Part shown: positions 28,894 to 39,125 of the stretch, piece after piece
Numbering within the stretch: the stretch's first letter is position 1
Layout of the letters: each line of letters opens with the position of its first letter
DNA from: Asparagopsis taxiformis
Taxonomy: Eukaryota; Rhodophyta; Florideophyceae; Bonnemaisoniales; Bonnemaisoniaceae
DNA: 64,000 bases
Reading direction: 5' to 3'
Assembly: GCA_030407315.1 (NCBI GenBank)
Contig: JALQPE010002425.1
Location: 1 to 64,000 of the forward strand
Program-made: the position numbers and the translations under genes
The notes under the pieces: generated by a model
Databases searched by the model: none
The model's input: only the letters and a program-made list of their open reading frames with translations
Told to the model about the DNA's origin: nothing

Positions 28894-30831
28894 GTAAGGT
28901 TCATTACGAACGCCAACGGGCGGCGCGTAACTACGAGTCGCCGCGGCGAGACGCTCGGAAATCGCGCGTTCCGTTGCCAAGCGGGCAGTCAGGTCCAACG
29001 TCTGGGCCCTGAACTCTTCGGCTGCGCGAGCCACGGACGAGATGAGGGAACGAATAACCCAGCCGTCCGCACGAGGCGGAGCGGACATCGACGTACCGAG
29101 AAGCCGACGGGCATCCTCATCGGAGACGCGGTCGTCCAGGCTCACGAAGCGTGGCGCGCGCTCGGCCGGCGTGGCCACATCCGGACGACCGACGTGGGCA
29201 ACGTTGCCCTGTTCCGTAGCCTCGCGTGGCACGATCTCTCGAGGATCCGGCGCACGCGGCGCTTCGTTTTGTTGGCCACGACGGCCAGGACGCGTCCCTC
29301 GGGGGCGCTCGTTGCCCCCAAGGCCGCCGAAATAACCGGCACGATTGCCACGACGGCGTTCGGAACGGGAAGCGACCCGCGGCACGTAAGCCCCATCGCT
29401 GCGCACGGAGACGAACTCCTGGTTATCGCCGCTTGCGTAATCGGGACGTATAACCCGATACTCCGGCCCCAACGCAAGGGCGCCGCGAACCTCAGCCAAC
29501 GCGCTGGTAACGGAGACGAACGTGTCGGAACCATCTACCGGGATTGCACGAAGCATCTCGTAGTCGGCCAGGAAGTCCAACGTGGACTCCGGCAGTAGGC
29601 ACGCGCGCCCGAACACACGACGTTCCACGAACAGCGAGCATGCGAGCATCGCTGCGTGTTCGATATCCACGGCCATGAGGAAACGTTCCTTCACGGGGGC
29701 AGGCGCGTCCTTCACGGCATCGGTAAAATAATGCACCACGCGTGGTAGCAACGTGGACGACCCACGGGGGTACGGAAACTCTTCCACTACTTCCGGCAAC
29801 GGCGGGAAGTAGAGCTCGCTCGGGACGACCCACAGAGCCGACGCGTGCGACACGCGGTAGTCGTCCGCGTTCACGTGACGGAGCGCGAAATGGTCGTCGT
29901 ACGACACCACGCTCTTGGAGATGACGCTCAACGAGAGAGCAGTCTTCCATTCGGCACGTTGCCTTTCGGAAAGTGTCCGCGGACATACGAAGACGGACGC
30001 CACCGAGATGAACGGCGGTTCCTCGGGCGTCCCCTTCCACAGGAACGCGTCCATACGATCGACGTAGATCGCGTCGTTGACGTCACGCAACCACGAGCGG
30101 TCGCAACGTATCGACGCCGGGATCTGGTAACGTTCCGATCCCGGCGGCCCGACGGCGAAACGATGCCCGGCTTCACGCCCCCACGTATCCTCGGCGGAAC
30201 GCATGTAGTCGACAACCGCGCGGGCGTCTAGACGATCTTTTGCCAACGTAGCGAGATCATCGTTCGTAATACCCACGCGGGGCAACGCAGCCCACGCGTG
30301 GGTCAGGACGCCTACGTTTAGCGCCGCACCGCCACGTGAGGCGGTGCCGACTGTCCCAACGGGGTCACCACCCTCCGGCGAGGGATCCTGGCGAGGGGAA
30401 CGCGGCGAGCCGTCACGACGAGGCACGCCCGTGCGGGCCGCCGCCACAGCACGACGCGAACGAGCAGCCGCTGCCATCGCGGCTACACCCATCGACGGGG
30501 CCGCGGCATCCGGAATGATGGGCGACAAATTCCCCGAGTCGGACGCCGTTGCGTCATCATCACGTGGGGCATCGGCCCTAGCAGCCTCGGCAGGCGTCAC
30601 GAAAGCCACCAGGCGAGACGGAGCCATCGGGCGAGACGACGAGGCTACGGCCTGCGAAGCAACGGCTTGACCCGCCCTAACGGATGGGGCGGGCGCGACG
30701 GACGCTTCCGTCGCTGGCGGCGCACCGGCCCCGACGAGGGAGGGAGCGCCCTGCGAAGGGTTCCTCGCTCCACCTCCAGCAGAGCCGGGGGGCCGCGGAG
30801 TGTGGGTATCGGTGCTACGCGTAGTGACCAT
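28819..30831 (-). pseudogene. Antisense ORF (aORF-2) of family 2, remnant X, C-terminus replaced
   Basis: Proposed start ATG 30831 (MVTTRSTDTHTPRPPG), 670 aa. The frame is open to an ATG at 31191; the extra 120 residues include a hydrophobic stretch (VALVFVLVALFVFVAYE), but a pyrimidine-rich leader sits between, as for aORF-1, so I prefer the inner start. Residues ~1-165 are Ala/Pro/Gly/Arg low complexity. Residues ~170-450 are a globular region shared with aORF-1 (IPASIRCDRSWLRDVND; LPRVVHY...FVERRVF). Then follow an Arg/Gly-rich part and a helical end. Homology with the copy-A fragment stops near 28895; the last ~25 residues come from the repeat block. It lies opposite in strand to the LTR element that follows it. 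Function unknown. Confidence 0.75.
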
Positions 30832-30901
30832 CGTGGTCAGTTCGTACGCAACGAAGACGAACAGTGCAACGAGCACGAAAACGAGAGCCACGCGGGCTAG
30901 A

Positions 30902-30962
30902 CGAAACAAGAGAACGAAAGGAACGGAGGTAGTAGTACCCAGCGGGGGAAAGAGGTAAGGGA
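30902..30962 (-). promoter_or_regulatory. Polypyrimidine-rich leader of aORF-2
   Basis: The minus strand is C/T-rich here, roughly 70-130 bases upstream of the proposed start at 30831. It matches the situation upstream of aORF-1 and probably marks its own promoter or 5' leader, separate from the LTR promoter. Confidence 0.35.
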
Positions 30963-31237
30963 GAACGGAGAGGCAACGGCCTGGATGACGATGGTGAGAC
31001 GAAGGGTGAGCGACGATCGCTATCATGTTAAACCGCGGCTTAAATAACCTTCGGACGACCGTTGTCGTAATGCCCGCTGGCAGATTCACGAAAGGGCCGC
31101 GGCCTGCGCACGTATCGTGCTGGATTGAAGCACACCCACGTGGTGGAATTGGACACTGCATTCGTTGCAGGAAACCGCCTAAGCGAGGCATTGACGAACG
31201 ATGCCAACGGGCGGGCCTCGATGATTACGAAAGAGCC

Positions 31238-31427
31238 GGAGCGCACGCGCGCGCTCCGGCGCCGTGGCGATTCGATCAGCCAACCGGGCCGCGTACGTTT
31301 AAACGAGATTTTTCGGGACAACTGCCACGTCCGCAGTTGTACCCGAAAAGACGCCACGGCCCCGTGTCTCAGGCGCGTCCTGACGGGCCTCGCGTGGCCG
31401 GGACGTCCACGTGTGGGGGTGGGGCTG
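31238..31427 (+). other. Pre-LTR segment of remnant X with hairpin and polypurine tract
   Basis: This segment is shared with 41342-41531, directly upstream of the 3' LTR of copy B, so it is the 3' end of an element even though it stands upstream of B's 5' LTR. At 31310-31349 an imperfect hairpin has 16-base arms (TTTTCGGG-ACAACTGC and GCAGTTGTACCCGAAAA, one-base bulge). GTGGGGGTGGGGCTG (31413-31427) abuts the LTR and fits a polypurine tract. Confidence 0.75.
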
Positions 31428-32089
31428 TGTAGTATACGTGGCAATTCCGAAATTGCAAATATTTACGTTTTCCGCGGAATTCGAATTTCGGCGGACACGA
31501 TCGGCGACAGCAATGAACGAACATTGCTGGCGCATGCGCGCGCACAATCGGCACACGTGTGCAACGAACGTATTGGCAACGGCCAACGGACCAACGGGTC
31601 CCTACGTGTGACCCACAAGGTCCTTTCCCATTCGGGGACGTTACGAGCAGTGTTTACACTGTAAAGCGATGCCATCGTGGCCATATAGGTATTGGCATCG
31701 TGCCGGGAGGGAAAGGGGACAATCATCGAACAAGCAACGGCTCTAGTCTACGACTGACTTCTACGTTTTACGTTTACGTTTTGCCTAGCGAGGCTTCGTC
31801 TCCGTCGAGCTGCGTACTCCCTACCCATCGCCGCACGTAAGGCTGATTGCGTGTAGTGCCTCTGGGCTTGGTTGAGAGCGCCTCCGGTGACGTACCACCT
31901 CGTTTGCTAACGTAATCCTCGCGTGGATTGTTGCGTCGTGACGCTCGTGTCTACTCGCTAACCTATCTCTACCGTCCTACCTAACATACAGTCAAAACAC
32001 CAGCGGGTGGACTGCTCGTTTCGTTTCGTAAGGACAGAGTGTCCACTGGCTCGTACCAGCTACTACGTCTAACGAACTATCGTTCCACA
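31428..32089 (+). repeat. LTR shared by remnant X and copy B
   Basis: 662 bp, TGTAGTATACG to CCACA. It is preceded by a polypurine tract (as a 3' LTR of X) and followed by a primer binding site (as the 5' LTR of B). It is almost identical to the LTR at 27152-27813 but visibly more different from B's own 3' LTR. Confidence 0.95.
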
Positions 32090-32090
32090 C

Positions 32091-32108
32091 TGGTCTTCCG
32101 ACCTAGAA
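32091..32108 (+). other. Candidate primer binding site
   Basis: TGGTCTTCCGACC begins one base after the LTR. TGG at this place complements a tRNA 3' CCA end. The reverse complement, GGTCGGAAGACCA, should match the 3' end of the priming tRNA, which I cannot identify from this window. Confidence 0.5.
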
Positions 32109-32193
32109 GTTGCTACGAGCATAACGACAACCAACGAGGTTGAGCTCTTTTACGTTAACGAAAAGCTACGTGCTACGCTACAGACGACGGTCT

Positions 32194-34596
32194 ATGAATT
32201 ACGCTGTGTCGAATTCCAGCGCGTCGCCCAGGCAACCGTTGCCAACGTCAGCGGACGCCGAAGCCGACGTGGCCTTGTCAGCAGAAGCGATCTTCGCGAC
32301 TGATCGATCTATCCCGCCGGATATCGAGGCGATCGGCCAGCTACCACGTACGGTAAGCCCGTTTGAGTCCGTGAGTATGGACCCCGCAACGCGCGGTCGG
32401 CTCAACGAAGGGAACGTGACTCCCACGGCACTACGCGTAGTGTACGAAGACCTTCGAGGTCACATCGAAAGGGCGAGCGACGCGGCCGTCGACGAATCCG
32501 TAAGGCAGAGACTCGGAGTCTCGGAGCGCGAAGCTCGTGCGTTACGTGAACGCTCAGCGACCCTCGAACGGGAAAACGAAGATTTACGAAACCGCCTCTC
32601 CGCCGTGGAGGGAAGACTCGACTCGTTTGTCGTAGTATTCAACGAAATCGTCGCCGGACGTTCCGCTCCGCCGAGCGGAAGCGATCCGAATTACGAAGGC
32701 TCGCGCGCCTATAACTCGCAATCCTCCCCGGCCGTTCCGGGAGGATACCCACCAACACCTGGTCCGACGACCCCGACAACGTACGGAAGGGGGGCGACAG
32801 TGCAACGAGCCATCGCCAACCCCGACGAGACGCCACGAAGGCAATTACGTTTTAACGATACGCCAGACCACGCGCGGTCGGCGGATGCAGCACGAGCTGC
32901 GCAATTCGATACGAGAGCTCCCCCGCCACGTGAAACGTACATTCCGTGGCTGGGTACGTTCGGCACGACGGACACGCGAGTCCACGAAAACGAACGTGCC
33001 GACGCGGTACGCTTACCAGGGAACGCCCTCGGACCCGTTTGCCACGCGTTGGCAGAGCACACGACAATGCTCGACGCATTTGCGAACGTGGTGTCGTACC
33101 GCATGTACCGACTTAACGATGTACGTGAACATCTCTACGTGAACGAGAGTCAAAGCGTACATAAGCTCAAACGTGAGCTGGAGGGACTTTTCCCTACGTT
33201 AAAGCCGTTCTCCGGCCGGAATCCGATTACGTTACTCGGATTCCTCGCCCAAATACGTGATGGGTTCAGCACACTCGGAGTGTGCGAGGGAGTGGCAGTA
33301 CGTGCGCTGCACTTCTTCCTCGAAGGGGACGCCCGACGGTTCTACGATTCCCAGTGAACGACTGGTGTGATCACGACTGATCCGACGAAGAGGTTCTCGT
33401 GGCCTCACGTAATCAACGCGTTGATTAAACGATACCTGCAAGACGACGTGCTGCAGGAGGCCTACGAAAAGGTCACGATGATCACGCAGAGTCCTAACGA
33501 GGACGAGAATCAGTACGCTGATAGACTCGACACCGCCGCGCGGGCGTGCAACTACGTGTTTACGGATCGAATCCTCGTTCACCACTACGTACGTGGTTTG
33601 CTGCCCTCGACTCGGGCAGCCGTGACGGAACGACTCCGGTCACTTCCCGAACGAGAGAGGAACGACCTCACCGTTGTGAGACGATTGGCGACGGCCGAAG
33701 GAACGACCTTCCGTGCACGTACGGCAGCTGTCGCGTCAGCCGCGAAACCGAAGGTGCGGTTTCCGGTGAAGCCTACGTTGGCTATTTCCGACCACGAGTC
33801 GAGGAAGTTCGCGGACTACGATGAGTCCGCGTACTTACGTAATGAACGGGCTAGCGAGCCCAGTTACTTCGATGGTAACCCGAACATCCCCGCGAGGGAT
33901 GATGACGACGTGTCGCTCGCTGCGGCTCACGTTGCCGAGAATTTGGAGGCGATCCTCTTCACGAACGGGCCGCCGCCCAACGATACGAAAACGGCAAACG
34001 AAAAGCCGGACGAGCTCGAAGCTCGATTGAACCGTCCATGCGAGGACGTGCCGAAGCTCACGAACGAGCAGACGCAATTGGCGCACTCCGTAATCCCGAA
34101 TGATTACTGGACGCTGTCGTGTTGGTCATGCCGCGAAGATGGCCACTCGACGTTCACGTGTCCGCGTCTGACGCCAGATCAACGGATCTTTTTCGCGTAC
34201 AAGTACTACCTCTTTCACGTGAAGAGCAACCCACGTCAGGCCGAGTACTTCCGCCAACGAATGGCCAAACGTAACCAGGAACGACCTGATGAGCGAGGGA
34301 ACGTGACCCCGCGGAGGTACGGCACGCCGCCTACGATACTCCGAAACCCCAATCGTGACGGGGGAAGGCCCTTCGACAGGCGCTGCGGCGACTTTCGTAA
34401 TGACCGACGTGACCCCCGCCCGTGGGCGAACGAACGAAATGGCCAGCGTAATGGCCGCAGCGGAGTCTACGTGACGACCTCCGCTGACGAAACACCACTC
34501 GAGGTGGAAACGAGTCACGATGACGAACGAGCTTCGTGGGCTCACGACGACGACGTGTCGAACGGCCCCGCGCCGGAAAACGACCAGGCGATGTAG
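32194..34596 (+). pseudogene. gag: Chromovirus gag, copy B, with an in-frame TGA
   Basis: ATG at 32194, TGA at 33355-33357, then open in the same frame to TAG at 34594-34596. The domain content is the same as in copy A: an N-terminal coiled coil, a split capsid-like domain and the CCHC knuckle CWSCREDGHSTFTC. The two halves look identical in protein sequence to those of copy A. Because the stop sits inside the capsid fold between FLEGDARRFYDSQ and TKRFSW, most Gag made would be truncated unless the stop is read through. Confidence 0.85.
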
Positions 34597-37500
34597 GTCA
34601 CGAGCCACCCACATCGCCTGAACCCTTACGTGAAAGGGGGACGACCGACGTCGATGATTGGTCCTCCGCAGGCTCACCGATGAACGAGAGTTACGTAAAG
34701 CTCACGGCCGCGAAGGCCAACTCTAGTCACACGACACCCGACGTGGGGGAAGAAACGAAGTCCGACGGGACAAACGAACCTCACACGAAGAGGAAGCCTC
34801 GCAGACGAGCGAGACGCGCTACCCGGAAGCACGACGCTTCCGAGCGCGAGAAAGCCAAGCACGCGGCTCATACGAAGCGTGCCGACGCAAAAGAAGCCAT
34901 ACGGGCTCACACGATGAAGCGACGAACCGCTAGCGAAGACGTAGACCGCGCGCCGGTCAGGACCGAACCGTTGGTCCTCGACGGGCACACGTGCCTACTT
35001 GCGTCGAAGCATTATATCGTGTCCGGAACGATCGGACTAGACCTCAACGTGATGAGGGCGATTACCATCGCGATGGATACGTGCAGCGGCTATAACTTGA
35101 TACGAACAAGTTTACTGCCCTACGACTGGGTCGACCGCTGTCTACGTGACGAAGAGCTACCGAAGCTCGGAGACGCCAACGGGCGACGTTTGCCTATCGA
35201 AGGCGCCATCCTGCTTCGCGTCAGGTTGGGGAACTCGCTGTTCCGCGTAAAATTCTTCGTAGCCAACACGCTGGCTGTTCCCGTTATAATGGGCACGTCG
35301 TTCATGTCGAAGCATGTCGATGCTATACGCTGTCGAGCGCAGACAATCGACCTCCATCGGGGGGATACGATACCCATTATCGCGGAGGGTGATACGACGA
35401 CTCCGTACGAGGAGGGGGAAGAGACGAACCCAAACGTGGAGCCCCCGAAACGCCGCGAGCGTAACGCGGCCGCGAATCGGCCGAGCCGAACGTTCTCGGT
35501 TCGCCTGACGAAGTACACGCGTGTACCGGCGATGTCGCAACGGACCGTCAACGTGACGACGGACGCGACCGGACTCGTGTTCCTCGAACCGAAAGCGTCG
35601 GTGCAATTCCGGCATGGGCTACGCATAGCCAACGGAGTGGTCGACGTAGGACCCAGAGAGACGTTCTCTATTATCGTGTCGAACTTCACGAAGAAGGACC
35701 GCGAATTGCCGAAAGGCGCGACGATTGCGTACGCGGTACGCTCCCCGTTGGGAATCGTCCCACTCAAGCGTGAGGGCGGCGAAGCCCTCGCGAAGGTTTT
35801 GAACCTACCGCTAGTCGACGCGACGACGCGGGCAGATACGAACGGGTTGGGCGACGAAACGCCAGACCCGTTGGTCAACGAAAAGGGGAACGACCCCGCC
35901 ACTGATTGGCAGTCGACAATCGATTTGTCGCACCTCGACGACGAGGACTTACGAAAGCGCATCAACGAGATGCTAGCCACACATTCGTCAATGTGGACGA
36001 GCGGACGCCTCGGCGAAATCAATGCTACGGAGCATCGAATCGAACTCGAACCGGGCACGCGGCCCATACGTTCAATGCCCTATCGTCAGGGTCCGGCTCT
36101 ACGTACGATAGCCGAGGAGCAGATCACGAAGATGCTCAACGAAGGGGTTATCGAACCCGCGTCCAGCGAATGGGCGTCACCAATCGTGTTGGTGCCGAAG
36201 AAGGACGGATCCTTACGTTTCTGTGTCGACTACAGGCGTTTGAACGCGAAAACGATCGCTGACTCGTATTCACTTCCTCGTATGGAAGACTGCCTTGATT
36301 CGTTGGGCGACGCCGCCATCTTCACGACACTCGACTGTAACGCCGGTTACTGGCAAGTGCCCGTCTCCGCCGAGGACCGTGATAAGACAACGTTTACGTC
36401 TTTCATGGGAACGTATCGCTACGTGCGAATGCCATTCGGGCTACGAAATGCCCCCGCTACGTTTCAGCGGACGTTGGACATAATCCTCTCCGGAGTACGT
36501 TGGCAATCGTGCCTGGTCTACTTAGACGACGTAATCGTCTTTTCGAAAGACCTCGAGTCTCACCTGGGTCACGTTGACCAGGTGCTTTCCCTGCTACGCG
36601 CAGCAGGAGTAACGTTAAAGCTCACGAAGTGCTCGTTCTTTCAACCACGAGTTGACTACCTGGGGCACGTGATTACCCCAGGGAAGCTGCACGTCGCAGC
36701 TCGGAACAAGGAAGCCTTTCGTACGGCTACGTTCCCACGCGACAAGACACAATGTCGATCGTTTTTGGGCGCGGCCAACGTTTACCGCCGTTTCGTAAAG
36801 GCGTATGCCGAGATCGCTCGGCCACTCAACACGATGTTGAAGAAGGACGCTTCCCCCGATTGGACGAATCCAACTGACGCGCAAACGAACGCGTTCGAAA
36901 CGTTGAAGACAATACTGGTGTCGTCACCAGTATTGCACCTTCCGAAGGCGGGACGTCCGTTCATGATCGATACCGACGCGTCGGGGTATCAGCTGGGAGC
37001 TACGTTGCTCCAGCAGCAGAACGAGGACAAGCCCAACGAATGGGTGCCGATTGGGTACTGGTCGAAGACCCTTAACGAAACCGAACGTGGTTACTCGGCG
37101 ACCGAGCGCGAGTGTTACTCCGTCGTTTGGGCGATAACGTCGCTCCGACCCTACGTAGAGGGTCAGCGTTTCACCGTACGTACGGACCACGAAGCCTTAC
37201 GTTGGCTGATGACGTTGACGGACGCGTCCGGACGACTACTACGATGGAGGCTACGCGTTGCCGAATTCGATTTCGAAGTCACGTACAGGCCTGGGCGCGT
37301 GCACCAGGTACCTGACGCTTTATCACGTGTGATATCTACGTACGACGACGGTCGACCCGTCGACGATGACGTACCATCGTACGGGGACGCGGTCCTCGTG
37401 ACGACTCGCAGTCGTCGACAACCCACACGAAATGGGCAAGGACGAACGACGTCCGCACGTAAAAAGGCAACGAATGCCAGGGGTCACGACGACCCGTCAA

Positions 37501-39125
37501 ACGAGACTCGTGATGAACGAACATCAGCCACGACGGCTAGCCACGATGAACGCGAGTTCAACCGCGACGCGTCGCTCGATGACGTTCTTGACGAGGAACC
37601 GGATTTCCTCGACGAACAGCGCGCTGCTGAAGACGATTCGGCACGCGTGCCACCAGCTGACGTTCAGCTTCCCATTACGAGGGACGAGCTTATCGAAGCT
37701 CAACGCGAGGACGCGTTCTGTCAAACGATACTGACACGACAGTCCGAGACGCAGGACGCTGCATTCTTCGAAGGCCACGATGGCCTACTCCGACGCCGGA
37801 ACCCTCACGATGAGGAACGTACACAAATTGTTGTGCCGGCTTCGTTACGGCCGCGGCTGCTGGAGTTAACGCACCACCACGTCCTCGCTGGACATCCCGG
37901 GCAAACGTGTATGTACTATACCCTACGGAGGACGTACTACTGGCCCGCGATGGCCGCCGACATCCACGCAACGGTACGAAACTGCGTTGGATGTGCGAAG
38001 AACCGCGTGAAGCTTCGCAAACGGACGAACCCGCTACGTTTATTTCCGGCTACGGAGCCGTTGCGAGACCTATGTATCGACATACTAGGTCCGCTTACGA
38101 ATACCACGCGTGGTAACCGATTTATTCTTGTAATAACGGACCGCTTCACGAAGCTGACTAGAGTCGTACCTCTACGAAATATCGATTCCGCCAACGTGGC
38201 GAGCGCGTTCGTCAACGCGTGGGTCTTCTCGTATGGACCCCCACGGACGCTCATAAGCGATAACGGAAAGCAGTTCGCTGCTAAGTTTTTCCAGCGCGTC
38301 TGCAACGAAATCGGCGTGACGAACGTCTTTACGTCGACGTACCACCCCCAAACGAACGGGCAGGTGGAGCGCTATAACAGGACGATCCTGGCGATGCTGC
38401 GCAATTACGTGAACGAAAACCAGAACGACTGGGATCGATACGCATCGGCGTTAACGTTTGCGTACAACACGCATGTGCATTCGAGCACGGGCACGACGCC
38501 CTTCGATTTGATTCTCACGAATCCACCGCCACCGTTGGCGCTACACACGTCGGTAACGAACCGCGAACTACCCGACGGGGGAGGGCGAGCCACTTACGTT
38601 CGTGAGCTCGCCACAACGATGGATAACGCGTATCGAACGCTGAAGGCCGCGCAGGCACGTTATAAACGGAATTTCGACAAGCGAGTCCGTGTCTCGAATC
38701 GAAACATCCGCGCGGGAGAATACGTATTCATCGACCCGACGGACGGGACCACGAAGGGCACGAAGCTCGGCAACCACGCGTTGGGACCGTTCCGCGTACT
38801 ACGTAACAACGTACGAACGTTCGTCATCCAACTAGGAGACGTAGTTGAACGTGTCAACTCGGACCGCGTTGCGTACGCGCCAACGCCGGCGAACGCGCCC
38901 CCGCCGGAGCCATACGATGCCACCGAGGCAGACCTCGACAAGAACCGCGACGGTCCGGCGTATGTAGTAGACGATCTACTGAACCATCGCGTAAACGATG
39001 ACGGCACCCTAGACTTCCTCGTGAAGTGGGTCAGGTATCGTAACCCTACGTGGGAACCCCGCCGGAACGTATCTGAAGAGAGCGTCTCTCGATACTTTGC
39101 ACGCGTGCGACGAGCAACAACGTGA
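34536..39125 (+). CDS. pol: Chromovirus pol polyprotein, copy B
   Basis: 1529 codons, intact. It opens with GTG at 34536 and overlaps the gag end by 61 bases in the -1 frame; the first ATG is at 34680. Protease DTCSG near 35074, RT YLDDV near 36519, RNase H FMIDTDAS near 36961, integrase zinc finger from about 37870, DDE core 38070-38370, and chromodomain 38960-39100. I see two differences from copy A by eye: Ser for Pro in LVSSPVLHL just before RNase H, and Cys for Arg in GQTCMYY in the integrase zinc finger region. No canonical slippery heptamer is visible in the overlap; GGAAAAC near 34576 is the nearest candidate and is a poor fit. Confidence 0.95.
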   Translation: MGSRRRRVERPRAGKRPGDVGHEPPTSPEPLRERGTTDVDDWSSAGSPMNESYVKLTAAKANSSHTTPDVGEETKSDGTNEPHTKRKPRRRARRATRKHDASEREKAKHAAHTKRADAKEAIRAHTMKRRTASEDVDRAPVRTEPLVLDGHTCLLASKHYIVSGTIGLDLNVMRAITIAMDTCSGYNLIRTSLLPYDWVDRCLRDEELPKLGDANGRRLPIEGAILLRVRLGNSLFRVKFFVANTLAVPVIMGTSFMSKHVDAIRCRAQTIDLHRGDTIPIIAEGDTTTPYEEGEETNPNVEPPKRRERNAAANRPSRTFSVRLTKYTRVPAMSQRTVNVTTDATGLVFLEPKASVQFRHGLRIANGVVDVGPRETFSIIVSNFTKKDRELPKGATIAYAVRSPLGIVPLKREGGEALAKVLNLPLVDATTRADTNGLGDETPDPLVNEKGNDPATDWQSTIDLSHLDDEDLRKRINEMLATHSSMWTSGRLGEINATEHRIELEPGTRPIRSMPYRQGPALRTIAEEQITKMLNEGVIEPASSEWASPIVLVPKKDGSLRFCVDYRRLNAKTIADSYSLPRMEDCLDSLGDAAIFTTLDCNAGYWQVPVSAEDRDKTTFTSFMGTYRYVRMPFGLRNAPATFQRTLDIILSGVRWQSCLVYLDDVIVFSKDLESHLGHVDQVLSLLRAAGVTLKLTKCSFFQPRVDYLGHVITPGKLHVAARNKEAFRTATFPRDKTQCRSFLGAANVYRRFVKAYAEIARPLNTMLKKDASPDWTNPTDAQTNAFETLKTILVSSPVLHLPKAGRPFMIDTDASGYQLGATLLQQQNEDKPNEWVPIGYWSKTLNETERGYSATERECYSVVWAITSLRPYVEGQRFTVRTDHEALRWLMTLTDASGRLLRWRLRVAEFDFEVTYRPGRVHQVPDALSRVISTYDDGRPVDDDVPSYGDAVLVTTRSRRQPTRNGQGRTTSARKKATNARGHDDPSNETRDERTSATTASHDEREFNRDASLDDVLDEEPDFLDEQRAAEDDSARVPPADVQLPITRDELIEAQREDAFCQTILTRQSETQDAAFFEGHDGLLRRRNPHDEERTQIVVPASLRPRLLELTHHHVLAGHPGQTCMYYTLRRTYYWPAMAADIHATVRNCVGCAKNRVKLRKRTNPLRLFPATEPLRDLCIDILGPLTNTTRGNRFILVITDRFTKLTRVVPLRNIDSANVASAFVNAWVFSYGPPRTLISDNGKQFAAKFFQRVCNEIGVTNVFTSTYHPQTNGQVERYNRTILAMLRNYVNENQNDWDRYASALTFAYNTHVHSSTGTTPFDLILTNPPPPLALHTSVTNRELPDGGGRATYVRELATTMDNAYRTLKAAQARYKRNFDKRVRVSNRNIRAGEYVFIDPTDGTTKGTKLGNHALGPFRVLRNNVRTFVIQLGDVVERVNSDRVAYAPTPANAPPPEPYDATEADLDKNRDGPAYVVDDLLNHRVNDDGTLDFLVKWVRYRNPTWEPRRNVSEESVSRYFARVRRATT

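Noticed and set aside
31027..31191. Starting the antisense ORF at ATG 31191
   Set aside because: The extra N-terminus runs through the pyrimidine-rich leader and has no counterpart in aORF-1; ATG 30831 fits better, although the upstream start cannot be excluded.
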